A DNA stretch of 64,000 nt from Acidimicrobiales bacterium (GCA_035547835.1 DASZTW010000008.1:124001-188000); one strand, 5' to 3'. Shown: positions 1 to 8,918, counted from the first letter of the stretch. Numbers and translations: made by a program. The notes: generated by a model not told the origin, from the letters alone.

Positions 1-875
1 GCGGACGTGGCTCGCTCGGCCAGCCCGATCACGCGCTCGACGCAGGCGTCGAGCTCTGCGGTGCGAAGGGAGCCGTCGTCGAGCGCAGCGAGGACCGACG
101 GGTCGTACGCGCCGGATCCACCTGGCATCTCCAAGTCGAGGCCGGCCTTGACGCCGGCGACGCGGTCGTTGACGGCGCCCCAGTCGCTGACGACCAGCCC
201 GTCGAACCCCCACTCGTCGCGGAGCACCTCGGTGAGCAGCCAATGGTGCTCGCTGCAGTACGGGCCGTTCACACGGTTGTACGCGCACATCACCGTCCAC
301 GGGTGCGCGCGGGCGATGGCGGTCTCGAATGCCGGGAGGTAGATCTCGCGCAGGGTGCGTTCGTCGACGACGGCGTCGACCACCATGCGGTCGGCCTCCT
401 GGTTGTTCACCGCGAAGTGCTTGAGGCTCGTGCCGACCCCGTTGAGCTGCACACCGTTGATGAACGCCGCCGCGAGCACCCCCGAGATGAGCGGATCTTC
501 GGAGTAGTACTCGAAATTGCGGCCGCATCGTGGATGCCGCTTGATGTTGACGCCTGGCCCCAGCACCACGGACACGCCCGACGCTCGGGCCTCGCGCCCG
601 ATCGCCTCGCCGATCTCGCGCACCAGCGCCGGGTCCCACGTGGCGCCGAGCCCGGCCGCGGTGGGAAAGCACGTGGCCGGGGCGGAGCCGGCGATGTCGA
701 TCAAGCTCTCGCTCTCGACTTTGCGCAGGCCGTGCGGGCCGTCGGTCATCATGATCGCCGGCAGCGACCGCTCGGGGATCGCCTCGAGATACCAGTCGGA
801 CCGGCCCGACAGGAGCTCGACTTTGCGCTGCTTGCTCAGGTCCACCCGGTTGAAGGTAGTGCCCGAGCGCGTCAC
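1..875 (-). CDS. Glycoside hydrolase family 3 beta-glucosidase, 3' part missing at window edge
   Basis: The first 291 codons of a GH3 enzyme that removes beta-linked glucose or similar sugars; the rest lies left of the window. The GH3 nucleophile motif VVSDWGA is present, with the Asp at about residue 231, preceded by a typical CAYNRVNG segment and the KHFAVNNQE motif. No signal peptide is visible, so it is probably cytoplasmic. The GTG start at 875 is chosen because it overlaps the TGA of the upstream Rieske gene (GTGA), which implies translational coupling. It is the last visible gene of a TetR-Rieske-GH3 operon. The context suggests a glycosylated substrate that is also oxidised, but this is inference. 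Confidence 0.9.
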   Translation of the reverse strand, partial: MTRSGTTFNRVDLSKQRKVELLSGRSDWYLEAIPERSLPAIMMTDGPHGLRKVESESLIDIAGSAPATCFPTAAGLGATWDPALVREIGEAIGREARASGVSVVLGPGVNIKRHPRCGRNFEYYSEDPLISGVLAAAFINGVQLNGVGTSLKHFAVNNQEADRMVVDAVVDERTLREIYLPAFETAIARAHPWTVMCAYNRVNGPYCSEHHWLLTEVLRDEWGFDGLVVSDWGAVNDRVAGVKAGLDLEMPGGSGAYDPSVLAALDDGSLRTAELDACVERVIGLAERATS

Positions 876-1852
876 CCGGCCCGAGCGCGGACGTCGACGG
901 CTCGCTCCGTGGCTGTCGCCAGGCGGTACCAGAGCGACACCCCGCGGTCGGCCCGGGCGAGCACGTTCTCGTGTGGTCCGCCGACGACCGGCCGGATGGC
1001 GTCGAGCACCCGGCGGTCCTGTCGCTGGGCGATCTGGGCGTCGGCTTGCGCGAACAGCCAACTCGCGGCGCGGGCCACTCGCCCCGAGCCCAGCTGGCGG
1101 AGGTAGTAGCGAGCCGCGACCCATGTGTGGCGGTCATCGATCGGTGCCGCCATGACCACGAACTCGGTGCCGGCGAGGCGGAGGTGGACGGTGGTCGGGA
1201 AGCGCGCGCGGATGTGGAAGTCCATCGGCCGGCGACCCCGTTCGCCCGGCAGTGCGGTGAGGCTGCCGGCGATCGAGATCCGGTCGCCGTCCGCGCCGGA
1301 CTCGGTGAGCGTGACGTGCGAGCCGGCAGTCGGGAGCACCCAGCGGTGCACGTGCGCGAAGTGGTGGACGTCGAACGTGTTCTCCATGAAGCGGCTGAGG
1401 TGGCAGCCGTACTCGAGCGAGACGACTGCCTGGCCCGGGTCGTCGTGCAGGTCGTCGAACCACGGCACCGGCCCGTCGGCGGGCTCGCCTGCGCCCCACC
1501 AGGTCCACACCAGGCCGTGCTCCTCGCGGACAGGCCGGGGAGTGGTGCGCAACCGAGGCGGGCGGCGGGCATCGGGCCCGTCGCAGGGCACGTGCCGGCA
1601 GCCGCCATCGGCGCCGAACGCGAACCCGTGGTAATGGCACACGAGCGCGCCGTCGTGCACGTTGCCTTGTGACAGGTCGGCGCCGCGGTGCGGGCACGGC
1701 GATGGGACGCAGGCGATGGTGCCGTCGGTGTCTCGCCACAACGTGAGGTCGAGGCCGAACCGCCGCACGCCCACCGGGCGCCGGCGCACCCGGGCGGAAC
1801 GTTCGATCGCGTACCAGCCTTCGGGGTAGTGGTGCGTGTCGGTGACGGTCAT
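872..1852 (-). CDS. Rieske non-heme iron oxygenase, large subunit type
   Basis: A 326-residue aromatic-ring or sterol-type oxygenase. The N-terminal Rieske [2Fe-2S] domain shows C53-x-H55 and C72-xx-H75. The mononuclear iron site is recognisable as N158-xx-D161-xx-H164-x4-H169. Length and layout resemble KshA/VanA-like terminal oxygenases, which need a separate reductase; none is seen nearby. An open frame continues 78 codons upstream, but the ATG at 1852 is preferred because it overlaps the TGA of the upstream TetR gene in an ATGA. The next gene starts in a GTGA at this gene's stop. The substrate cannot be told from sequence. Confidence 0.88.
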   Translation of the reverse strand: MTVTDTHHYPEGWYAIERSARVRRRPVGVRRFGLDLTLWRDTDGTIACVPSPCPHRGADLSQGNVHDGALVCHYHGFAFGADGGCRHVPCDGPDARRPPRLRTTPRPVREEHGLVWTWWGAGEPADGPVPWFDDLHDDPGQAVVSLEYGCHLSRFMENTFDVHHFAHVHRWVLPTAGSHVTLTESGADGDRISIAGSLTALPGERGRRPMDFHIRARFPTTVHLRLAGTEFVVMAAPIDDRHTWVAARYYLRQLGSGRVARAASWLFAQADAQIAQRQDRRVLDAIRPVVGGPHENVLARADRGVSLWYRLATATERAVDVRARAG

Positions 1853-2475
1853 GTCGCGGAGCCTCCTTTGGTGCGCGACGCCCGCAACACCGACTCGACG
1901 ATGTCGGTGAGCGAAGCGACGATCTCGGGCACGCGAGGGTCGCTGCCCGGGTCCTGGACGTGGTGGGCCAACCACTGGTCGCCGGCCTCGGCGATCGAGA
2001 ACGTGAGGTGCGCCAGCAGGTCGCCGGGCAGATCGCTGCGGACCGCGCCCACCCGGCGACCCTCGGCGATCAACGTCTCGAACCACTTCTCGCCCGAGGC
2101 GGTCAGCGTCGGGTCGTCGGGGCGGCGGAGCAAACCGATGGCGAGCACGGCTGCTGCCGGTTCCTGGCGATAGAAGTCGCCGATGCGCGCGAACGCGGCG
2201 CGAAAGTCGCGCCAGAACGCCGCTCTCGACGAGGCGACCGGCACGTCGCCGAGCGCGGCGTGCAAGCGGGCGATCGACTCCGCGAGCACGGTGCGGAACA
2301 GGTCTTCCTTGTCCGCGAACCAGTAGTACGCAGCGCCTTTCGACAGCCCGAGGTCGGCCATGATCCGGTTGTAGGAGGTGCCTTCGTAGCCGGCCTGTGC
2401 GAAGACCCCGATCGCATGGTCGAGCACTTCTCGTCGGCGCTCATCGGGCAGCTTCTCGAACCGGGGGAGTGGCAC
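1849..2475 (-). CDS. TetR-family transcriptional regulator, first gene of the Rieske/GH3 operon
   Basis: A 208-residue TetR-type repressor. The helix-turn-helix lies at about residues 28-65 (GYEGTSYNRIMADLGLSKGA followed by YYWFADKEDLF). The C-terminal part is a helical ligand-binding region, which is diverse in this family. Its stop overlaps the start of the Rieske gene by four bases, so regulator and oxygenase are translated together. Two operator-like inverted repeats with AGACCG/CGGTCT arms sit 12-46 bases upstream of the start, which fits autorepression of the whole operon. Confidence 0.9.
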   Translation of the reverse strand: MPLPRFEKLPDERRREVLDHAIGVFAQAGYEGTSYNRIMADLGLSKGAAYYWFADKEDLFRTVLAESIARLHAALGDVPVASSRAAFWRDFRAAFARIGDFYRQEPAAAVLAIGLLRRPDDPTLTASGEKWFETLIAEGRRVGAVRSDLPGDLLAHLTFSIAEAGDQWLAHHVQDPGSDPRVPEIVASLTDIVESVLRASRTKGGSAT

Positions 2476-2486
2476 GCCGGCAGCTT

Positions 2487-2521
2487 AGACCGTTCGGTCT
2501 GAATCTCAAACCACTCGGTCT
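2487..2521. promoter_or_regulatory. Two tandem TetR-type operators
   Basis: AGACCGTTCGGTCT at 2487-2500 is a 6-bp inverted repeat with a 2-base spacer. A degenerate second copy, AAACCACTCGGTCT, lies at 2508-2521. The copies start 21 bases apart, two helical turns, which would let two dimers bind the same face. The site is directly upstream of the TetR gene starting at 2475 and faces the second TetR gene. The operator role is inferred from symmetry and position. Confidence 0.65.
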
Positions 2522-2539
2522 GAAGAGGCGGTCGACTAT

Positions 2540-2555
2540 GGTAACGAGCGTTGCC
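2540..2555. promoter_or_regulatory. Imperfect inverted repeat before the second TetR gene
   Basis: GGTAAC-GAGC-GTTGCC, a 6-bp inverted repeat with one mismatch, lies just ahead of the TetR gene that starts near 2602. It differs from the AGACCG repeats beside it, so each of the two divergent regulators may have its own site. Short and imperfect, so weakly supported. Confidence 0.35.
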
Positions 2556-2601
2556 AACTTCAGGACCTTCCCGTAGTCGAACCCGCCACGACGTCCGCTG
2601 G

Positions 2602-3297
2602 GTGGGACTCACCGCTGACGAGCGTCGAGAGGAGCGACGCCGACTGCTCCTGCGCGCTGCGTACGAACTGCTCGGTACCGAAGGCTGGTCGGCCACCACG
2701 GTTCGGGGCGTCTGCCAGCGTGCCCGCTTGAACCCGCGGTATTTCTACGAGAGCTTCACCGACCTCGATGCGCTGCTGATCGCGGTGTACGACCATGTGG
2801 TGATCGAGATGGGCGAGGCGGTCCGTCAGGCCGTCGAGGCGGCGGGTGGGCCGGCCGACGGTACGGTCGCAGGTGAGCTCGAACCCCAAGTGCGTGCGGT
2901 GCTCGGGGCGGTGTTGCGGTTCATCGAGGCGGACCGCCGGCGCGGTCAGATCCTCTACGTCGAAGCGTTGGGGAACGAAGCGCTGAACCGCCGCCGGCTC
3001 GACACCGGCCACGCGCTGGTCGACTTGGTGGAGCAGGACGCGGTCGCCTGGCATGGTCCCGCAGCAGAAGGCGAGCCGGTGGCGAAGATCAGCGCCGCGG
3101 TCCTCGTCGGCGGCTTCACGGAGCTGGCCGTGGCGTGGCTCGACGGTCGCATCGACGTGTCGATCGACCAGATCGTCGACGATGCCACCGCACTGTTCAT
3201 GGCCGTGAACGACGCGGCGCTCCGGTTGGCCGCCGGCAGGATCAAGCAGGGCGCGACTGCGGGCCGCGGACCAGGCGGCCGGGCGTCGCGCCGGTGA
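2602..3297 (+). CDS. TetR-family transcriptional regulator
   Basis: About 231 residues. The HTH is near the N-terminus (WSATTVRGVCQRARLNPRYF then YESFTDLDALLIAV), with a TetR-like helical C-terminal part. The start is uncertain: GTG at 2602 gives a conventional short N-terminus, and an in-frame TTG at 2551 is also possible; neither has a clear ribosome binding site. It is divergent from the Rieske-operon TetR. Its last 56 bases overlap the 3' end of the convergent D-aminoacylase gene, an unusually long tail-to-tail overlap. Targets are unknown. Confidence 0.85.
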   Translation: MGLTADERREERRRLLLRAAYELLGTEGWSATTVRGVCQRARLNPRYFYESFTDLDALLIAVYDHVVIEMGEAVRQAVEAAGGPADGTVAGELEPQVRAVLGAVLRFIEADRRRGQILYVEALGNEALNRRRLDTGHALVDLVEQDAVAWHGPAAEGEPVAKISAAVLVGGFTELAVAWLDGRIDVSIDQIVDDATALFMAVNDAALRLAAGRIKQGATAGRGPGGRASRR

Positions 3298-4981
3298 ACT
3301 CGTCGTCCTCGCGCACGACATCGCCCCGGCAGATCGTGAAGCGGTAGCCGTCAGAGCCCTGCACGAAGCGCTTGGCGCCGCCGGGCAGGTCGTACGCCAA
3401 CGTCGGCCGATGGACGTCGAGGTGTTCGAGGTCGATCACGTTGACGTCGGCGCGCAGTCCTGGTGCCAACCGGCCCCGGTCGGTCAGCCCGTAGTGCTCG
3501 GCGGTGTCGTGGGTCTGGCGTCGCACGATCAACGGGAGCGGGAGCCGTTCGCCGCGGCGGCGGTCACGGGTCCAGAAGGTGACCATGAAGCTCGGGGTGG
3601 AGCCGTCGCAGATCGAACCGACGTGCGCGCCACCATCGGCCAGACCCATGCGCGTGCGGGGGTGCTGGTGCAACGACCACAACAGGTCGAGATTGCCGTC
3701 GCTGTAGTTGAACAGCGGGAAGTACAGCACCCCTTCGCCGCGGTTGGTCAGCAGGTGGTCGTACGCGACGTCCTCCGGCCGCCGGCCGGTGCGGGCGGCG
3801 ATCTCGGCCACCGAGCTCTCGGGCGGCGGCTCGTAGTCGGTCTCGCCCTCGAAGCAGAACATCTTGTGCCAGCTGGTGGTCAAGAAAGTGGCGAAGTCGC
3901 CGAAGTCGAGGTCGGCCGGCGGGCCGTCGATGAGGTCGTGGCGGACGGTCTCGGTGCGCAGCGCCACCAGACGCTCGGCGGGCGGCAAGAACGCGAGCTG
4001 GCCCCATGCGGCTTTCAGCGAAAAGGGATGGATGGTCGCGCCCCAACCCTGCAACACGCCGACCGGCCGACCGTGCACTTGTGCGAAGACCGGTGTGCCT
4101 TCGGTGGCGCACCGGTCGAGAAACGCGACCGCGTCGTGCCACAAGCCGGGTGCCTGGTCGGTCTGCTGGAGGTTGAACGTGACGCGCCGGCCCGTTCGCC
4201 GTGCCAGCTCGGCCAGCCAGGGAAACGCCTCACGGATGGCCTGGTGTTCGAGCGCGGCTTGGAACACGCCGTGGCCGGCATCGACCATCGCGTCGCCCAA
4301 CGCGAAAACCTCGTCGAGATCCGCGGTGGTGCCGGGCACCAGCTCGCCGTCGACCGACTTGTGCAACGGTGTTCGCGAGGTCGACACGCCGAGCGCGCCG
4401 GCGGCGAGCGCTTCACGGGTGAGGCGGCGCATCGCGGCCCGGTCGGTGGCAGTGGCCGGTTCGTTGGCGGCGCCGCGGTCCCCCATCACATAGGCCCGCA
4501 GCGCGCCGTGGGGCACTTGGGTGCCGACGTCCATGACCCAGCGTCGGGTGTCGAGCGCGTCGAGGTACTCGGGGAACGACTCCCATGACCATTGGATGCC
4601 CTCGTGCAGTGCCGCGCCCGGGATGTCTTCGACGCCTTCCATGAGCCCGATGAGCCAGTCGTGGCGGTCGGGCGCGGCCGGCGCGAAGCCCACCCCGCAG
4701 TTGCCCATGACCACCGTGGTGACGCCGTGCCAGCCCGATGGGGTGAGGTCACTGTCCCAGGTGGCCTGCGCGTCGTAGTGGGTGTGGAAGTCGACCCAGC
4801 CGGGCGTGACGACCAGCCCTGCCGCGTCGATCTCACGCCGGCCCCGATCGAGTGCGCCGGAGCCGGCGCCGGAGGGTTCGACGGCCGTGATGGTGGGGCC
4901 GTCGATGGCGACCGATCCGACGAAGGGCTCGCCGCCCGACCCGTCGACGATCGTGCCGTCGCGGATGACGAGGTCGTGCAT
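3242..4981 (-). CDS. N-acyl-D-amino-acid deacylase / amidohydrolase family protein
   Basis: A 579-residue metal-dependent amidohydrolase of the D-aminoacylase group, which cleaves N-acyl groups from D-amino acids or related amides. The N-terminal beta-sandwich is followed by the metal motif H66-T-H68 in GWVDFHTHYDAQ, and ADGGAHVGSICDGS near the C-terminus fits the late catalytic region. Many actinobacterial members are uncharacterised, so the substrate is open. It is the last gene of a minus-strand run (two enoyl-CoA hydratases, ABC1 kinase, this gene), 57 bases after the ABC1 gene. Confidence 0.85.
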   Translation of the reverse strand: MHDLVIRDGTIVDGSGGEPFVGSVAIDGPTITAVEPSGAGSGALDRGRREIDAAGLVVTPGWVDFHTHYDAQATWDSDLTPSGWHGVTTVVMGNCGVGFAPAAPDRHDWLIGLMEGVEDIPGAALHEGIQWSWESFPEYLDALDTRRWVMDVGTQVPHGALRAYVMGDRGAANEPATATDRAAMRRLTREALAAGALGVSTSRTPLHKSVDGELVPGTTADLDEVFALGDAMVDAGHGVFQAALEHQAIREAFPWLAELARRTGRRVTFNLQQTDQAPGLWHDAVAFLDRCATEGTPVFAQVHGRPVGVLQGWGATIHPFSLKAAWGQLAFLPPAERLVALRTETVRHDLIDGPPADLDFGDFATFLTTSWHKMFCFEGETDYEPPPESSVAEIAARTGRRPEDVAYDHLLTNRGEGVLYFPLFNYSDGNLDLLWSLHQHPRTRMGLADGGAHVGSICDGSTPSFMVTFWTRDRRRGERLPLPLIVRRQTHDTAEHYGLTDRGRLAPGLRADVNVIDLEHLDVHRPTLAYDLPGGAKRFVQGSDGYRFTICRGDVVREDDEFTGATPGRLVRGPQSRPA

Positions 4982-5038
4982 GGTCGGAGCTTACGGGCGG
5001 GTCAGCCGAGCGTCAGCCGAACGGGCGGCGGGGCAGGC

Positions 5039-6385
5039 TCAGTACGGCTGCTCGCCCCAGATCTCGTCGGCGAGCGGGCCCCAGTCGACCGTGCACTCGA
5101 GCTGCGCCAGCACCGAGTTGAGGCCGATCACGATGCGGGTGAGGAACACGTGGTCAGCGGGCATGTCGGTCTGGCGCATGAGCTGCAGCTCCTGCTTGCC
5201 GAGGCGCAGCTGCATCAGCTCCTCGAGCTGGGATTCGATCCACGCTCGGCTGTAGCGGAACGGCTGAGGCCCGTAGATGGGCTCCCAGATCCGTCCGATG
5301 CGGTCGAACAGCACGTTGCTGTCGAAGCCGTCGCGGCTGCGCAGCATCCCGATGTGCACCAGCGCGTCGAGGATGCGGTCCTGCTCGTTGGCTCGCAACG
5401 CCCACGCGAGTTGGTAGAGCCCGTCCATCGTCTCGGGCGTGAACTCCTTCACGCACCCGAAGTCGAGGAACGACACGCGCCCGTCGGCGTGGAACAGGTA
5501 GTTGCCGGGGTGCGGGTCGGCGTTGAACAGCCGGGCGTCGCGCAACGTACCGAACACGAAGCGGCAGATCGCGAGCCCCCACTGGTCGCGCAGGTCCTGG
5601 GGTTGCGCCAACGCAGCCTGCCAACGCATCGCGTCGACGTACTCGGTGGTGAGCACCCGCTCGGTCGACAGCTCGGGCACCACTTCGGGCACGTGGATCG
5701 ATGGATCGCCGCGGTACAGGTCAGCGAACCGCTGTTGGTTTCGTGCTTCGATCCGGTAGTCGAGCTCGTCGGTGACGCGGTCGCGGACTTCGGCGACGAT
5801 CGCCTTGGTGTCGACGTCGCCGACCATCCCGCGCAGCGCGTTCTGCATGACGTTCGTGAGGACGCTGATCAACGCCGCATTGCGCAAGTCGGAGGCGATC
5901 GCTTCGGCCACGCCCGGGTACTGCACTTTCACCACGACCTCGGCGTCACCGAGGTGGGCCATGTGGACCTGCCCGATCGATGCCGCCGCGATCGGCTCCG
6001 GCGAGAACCAGTCGTAGACCTCCTCGGGCCGACCGCCGAGCTCGGACCGGACCACGTCGACCACCAAGTCGTAGGGCATTGGGGGCGCGTCGGCCTGGAG
6101 CATGGCGAGCGCCTCGCGGTACTGCTCGGGCAGGAACGAGTTGTCGACGAACGAGAGGATCTGGCCGATCTTCATGACCGCGCCCTTCATCTCGCCCATC
6201 TGCTTGGCGGCCCGGGTGGCCGCGGCGGCGAGCCGGGGATCGTCGGCCAGGTCGGCCATGCGGTCGCCGCGCAACGCCCGCACCCGGGCTGCGGCGACGG
6301 CGGCGCCCGTGCGAAGCGCGATGGCCGAGGGAAGCGCCGTCCGCTTGAGACGTCCGGTGGGGAGCGCCCGCTTGGAGCCCGCCAT
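5039..6385 (-). CDS. ABC1/UbiB-family atypical kinase
   Basis: 448 residues with the hallmarks of the ABC1 (AarF/UbiB/COQ8) family: the KxGQ motif at about residue 72 (MKIGQILS), the Ala-rich nucleotide loop followed by SIGQVH, and the NADPHPGN / LDFG catalytic and metal motifs. Members act as unusual kinases or ATPases linked to quinone or lipid metabolism. The start lies 4 bases after the stop of the enoyl-CoA hydratase gene at 6390, so they are cotranscribed. The link to CoA-dependent catabolism is by position only. Confidence 0.9.
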   Translation of the reverse strand: MAGSKRALPTGRLKRTALPSAIALRTGAAVAAARVRALRGDRMADLADDPRLAAAATRAAKQMGEMKGAVMKIGQILSFVDNSFLPEQYREALAMLQADAPPMPYDLVVDVVRSELGGRPEEVYDWFSPEPIAAASIGQVHMAHLGDAEVVVKVQYPGVAEAIASDLRNAALISVLTNVMQNALRGMVGDVDTKAIVAEVRDRVTDELDYRIEARNQQRFADLYRGDPSIHVPEVVPELSTERVLTTEYVDAMRWQAALAQPQDLRDQWGLAICRFVFGTLRDARLFNADPHPGNYLFHADGRVSFLDFGCVKEFTPETMDGLYQLAWALRANEQDRILDALVHIGMLRSRDGFDSNVLFDRIGRIWEPIYGPQPFRYSRAWIESQLEELMQLRLGKQELQLMRQTDMPADHVFLTRIVIGLNSVLAQLECTVDWGPLADEIWGEQPY

Positions 6386-6389
6386 CTCC

Positions 6390-7223
6390 TCAGGCCTCTC
6401 CGAGCCGCGGGAAGCGCGGCGGTCGCTTCTCGAGGAACGACTGCACGCCTTCGCGGAAATCGGGCCGGGCGAAGCTCTCGACCATCAACCGTTGCGACTC
6501 GGCCTCGGCCGGTCCCAGCCCCGCGTGCAGCTGCGAGTAGACCTGCCGCTTCATGATGGCGATCGATGCGGCGGAGGACGCGGCCGCGAGCTGCTCGACG
6601 TAACGGCGAGCGTGCGCCACCACTTCGTCGCCGGGCAGCGAGGCGTTGACCAACCCCAGCTGTGCCGCCTCGGCACCGCTCACTTTGCGGGCCGAGAACA
6701 GCAAGTCGAGGGCCACCGCGGGGCCGACCAGCCGCGGCAGGAGCCAGCTGAGCCCCCACTCGGCCACCAGGCCTCGCTGCGCGAACGAGGTGGTGAACAC
6801 GGCGTCGTCGGCCATGAAGCGCACGTCGCAGCACAGCGCGATCGGCACGGCCATGCCGGCCACCGCCCCGTTGATGGCCGCCACGATCGGCTTCCGGCAC
6901 GCCAGCAGGTACGTGTACTCGCCGCGGAAGTCTTCGGGGCGGTCGGGGTCGTCGGGCAGTTCCAGCTCGGGGGCCCCCTCGCCCCACTGCCCGCCCTCGC
7001 TCAGCGTGGAGAGGTCGTTCATGTCGGCGCCGGCGCAGAACCCGGCGCCTGCGCCGGTGAGGACCATGCCGAACACCGCCGGGTCGGCCTCGGCGCGCGC
7101 CACCGCGTGGCGGACTTCGAGCGCCATGCGCTGCGTCCACGCGTTGAGGCGCTCGGGCCGGTTCAACGTGATCGTGGCGACCGGGTCGGCCACCTCGTAG
7201 CGGATCTGTTCGTAGTCGGTCAT
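6390..7223 (-). CDS. Enoyl-CoA hydratase/isomerase family protein
   Basis: A 277-residue crotonase-fold enzyme. The oxyanion-hole segments are GFCAGAD (about residues 61-67) and NGAVAGMAVPIAL. The ATG at 7223 is preferred over an in-frame start 23 codons upstream because a GGGAGGGCGAG ribosome binding site precedes it. The crotonase fold supports hydration, isomerisation or C-C cleavage of acyl-CoAs; the reaction is not determined by sequence. It lies between a second crotonase gene and the ABC1 kinase gene in one operon. Confidence 0.9.
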   Translation of the reverse strand: MTDYEQIRYEVADPVATITLNRPERLNAWTQRMALEVRHAVARAEADPAVFGMVLTGAGAGFCAGADMNDLSTLSEGGQWGEGAPELELPDDPDRPEDFRGEYTYLLACRKPIVAAINGAVAGMAVPIALCCDVRFMADDAVFTTSFAQRGLVAEWGLSWLLPRLVGPAVALDLLFSARKVSGAEAAQLGLVNASLPGDEVVAHARRYVEQLAAASSAASIAIMKRQVYSQLHAGLGPAEAESQRLMVESFARPDFREGVQSFLEKRPPRFPRLGEA

Positions 7224-7288
7224 CTCGCCCTCCCCGGGTGGGAAGTCTCCCCGGCTTCCGTGCGGTCGCACGAATCGGGTGGGTCGCC

Positions 7289-8065
7289 TCAACGCCCTTC
7301 GAAGTGGGGCTCGCGCTTTTCGAGGAACGCCGCTGCGCCCTCTCGATGGTCATGCGTGGTGAACAAGCGGCCCAACGTCGAGGTCACCCACGTCCCCAGG
7401 TCGCGCCAGTCGGGATCGAGCGCTCGGCGCAAGCCGTCCTTCAGGGCTTGCACCGCGAGGGGAGGGTTGGCCGCGATGGCCTCCGCGAGGCTGCGAGCGG
7501 TGGGGAGCAACTCGTCGTGCGGCACGACGCGGGAGACCAGACGCATCTCGTGTGCTTCATGGGCGTCGATCACGCGACCGGTGAACAGCAGCTCGGCGGC
7601 GCGCTCGCGGCCGATCAACTGGGCCAGCCGGCCGAGCCCGCCCACATCGCTGCACAGGCCGCGCACCACGAACAGTTCGCCGAACTTGGCTCGCTCCGAC
7701 GCGACCCGCAGGTCGGCGAACAAGGCGAGCTCCATGCCCCAGCCGACGGCCGCGCCGTTGACCGCGGCGATGACCGGGATGTTCGTGTGCAGCAGCGCGT
7801 CGGCGGCCGGCGTCAGCCCGCCGGAGCCGACCTGCTGGCCGTCGGTGGCGCGATCGCGGGACGCAGCCATCACTTGCTTCACGTCGTCACCGGAGCAGAA
7901 GGCGGGGTCTTCGCCGGTGATCACCAAGCAGCGGGCCGTGCAGCTGCGCACCGCTTCCTCGAGCTCCGCGTACGTCCGGAACGTGAGCGCGTTGCGGGCC
8001 TCGGGTCGACGCAAGGTCAGCAGCGCGACGTGGTCACGTTCCTCGTAGGACAGATCCTCGGGCAC
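7289..8065 (-). CDS. Enoyl-CoA hydratase/isomerase family protein
   Basis: A 258-residue crotonase-superfamily protein, first gene of the minus-strand operon down to 3242. The CoA-binding and oxyanion segments are seen as PAFCSGDDVK and NGAAVGWGMELALFAD. At the usual second-glutamate region the sequence reads GLCSDVGG, without the common Glu, so isomerase or another crotonase chemistry is possible. It ends in the typical FLEKREPHF tail. It is divergent from a TetR gene at 8221, a likely local regulator. Confidence 0.88.
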   Translation of the reverse strand: MPEDLSYEERDHVALLTLRRPEARNALTFRTYAELEEAVRSCTARCLVITGEDPAFCSGDDVKQVMAASRDRATDGQQVGSGGLTPAADALLHTNIPVIAAVNGAAVGWGMELALFADLRVASERAKFGELFVVRGLCSDVGGLGRLAQLIGRERAAELLFTGRVIDAHEAHEMRLVSRVVPHDELLPTARSLAEAIAANPPLAVQALKDGLRRALDPDWRDLGTWVTSTLGRLFTTHDHREGAAAFLEKREPHFEGR

Positions 8066-8092
8066 GACGTGAACTTAGAGGCTCAGCGGATG

Positions 8093-8160
8093 GGCGAGCC
8101 GACCCATCAACTCGGCGCCTGTTCGCCGGGCGCAGCCTGGCGGATCGAACGGTGACCCGC
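8093..8160 (-). repeat. Dispersed intergenic repeat, copy A
   Basis: Read on the minus strand, this 68-bp stretch matches 19838-19923 with about six differences outside a 19-bp duplication present only in the other copy. It starts GCGGGTCACCGTTC and ends GGGTCGGCTCGCC. It fills the gap between the divergent enoyl-CoA hydratase (8065) and TetR (8221) genes. No open frame is shared, so a non-coding repeat family is likely. Confidence 0.75.
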
Positions 8161-8220
8161 GACCCGGGCGACCTATCCGTGCAGGCTTGTGGCGGGCCGG
8201 GTGGTGGCTACCATCGGCTC

Positions 8221-8880
8221 GTGGCGACGAGCGGCGCGGCGGCCGGGACCCGCCGCCGACCTGGGCGTGTGGCGTTGATGCGCACGGCCGTGGGGCTGAT
8301 GGCCGAGCACGGTTACGACGGCACGTCCACGCGCGACATCGCGGCTGCGGCGGGCGTGACGGTCGCCGCGCTCTATTACCACTTCCCCTCGAAGCTCGAC
8401 TTGCTGCGGGAGTTCCTCCAAGAAGCGCACGAAGTGGTGGCGCTGCGCTTGGCGCGCGCGGTGCACGGCGCGGCCGACCGCTCCGCTCGTGAGCGACTCG
8501 ACGTCGCCGTGGCCACGCTGGTGTGGTCGAACGCACACGACGCCTGGGCACGGCACGCATCGCAAGTGGCGTGGCGGGAGCACGGCCGACTCGACCGCCG
8601 CGACCAACTGGCCATCGGTCAGACAATCGCCGAGATGCTCGCCGCCGTCGAGGAGATCGTGGCCGACGGCGTGCGCGCCGGGGAGTTTCACACCGACGAG
8701 CCGAACGAGGTGGCCCGGGCGATCGTGCGGCTCTGCTCGACGGTGGTCGATCCTTTCCCTGAGCCGTCGCGCGGGTCGGGTTCGTCGCGGCGTCGATGGA
8801 CGGCGGCGCGCGTCGACGACCTCATCGGCCAGCAGCAGCGGTTCGCCGCCGCGTTGGCCGACACTCCGCCCCGGGGCTGA
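8221..8880 (+). CDS. TetR-family transcriptional regulator
   Basis: A 219-residue TetR regulator. The HTH is at about residues 32-66 (YDGTSTRDIAAAAGVTVAAL and YYHFPSKLDLL). The GTG at 8221 is taken as start because it gives a normal N-terminal length; a longer frame from 8152 would run through the dispersed repeat. It is divergent from the enoyl-CoA hydratase operon, whose promoter it may control. It converges with the gene ending at 8919. Confidence 0.87.
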   Translation: MATSGAAAGTRRRPGRVALMRTAVGLMAEHGYDGTSTRDIAAAAGVTVAALYYHFPSKLDLLREFLQEAHEVVALRLARAVHGAADRSARERLDVAVATLVWSNAHDAWARHASQVAWREHGRLDRRDQLAIGQTIAEMLAAVEEIVADGVRAGEFHTDEPNEVARAIVRLCSTVVDPFPEPSRGSGSSRRRWTAARVDDLIGQQQRFAAALADTPPRG

Positions 8881-8918
8881 CCGGCGTCGCGGCCGACGCG
8901 GCCCGACCTGTCTCGCCG

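Noticed and set aside
4592-6556. A 654-codon plus-strand frame
   Set aside because: It is antisense to the deacylase, ABC1 kinase and hydratase genes, and its product has no family motifs.
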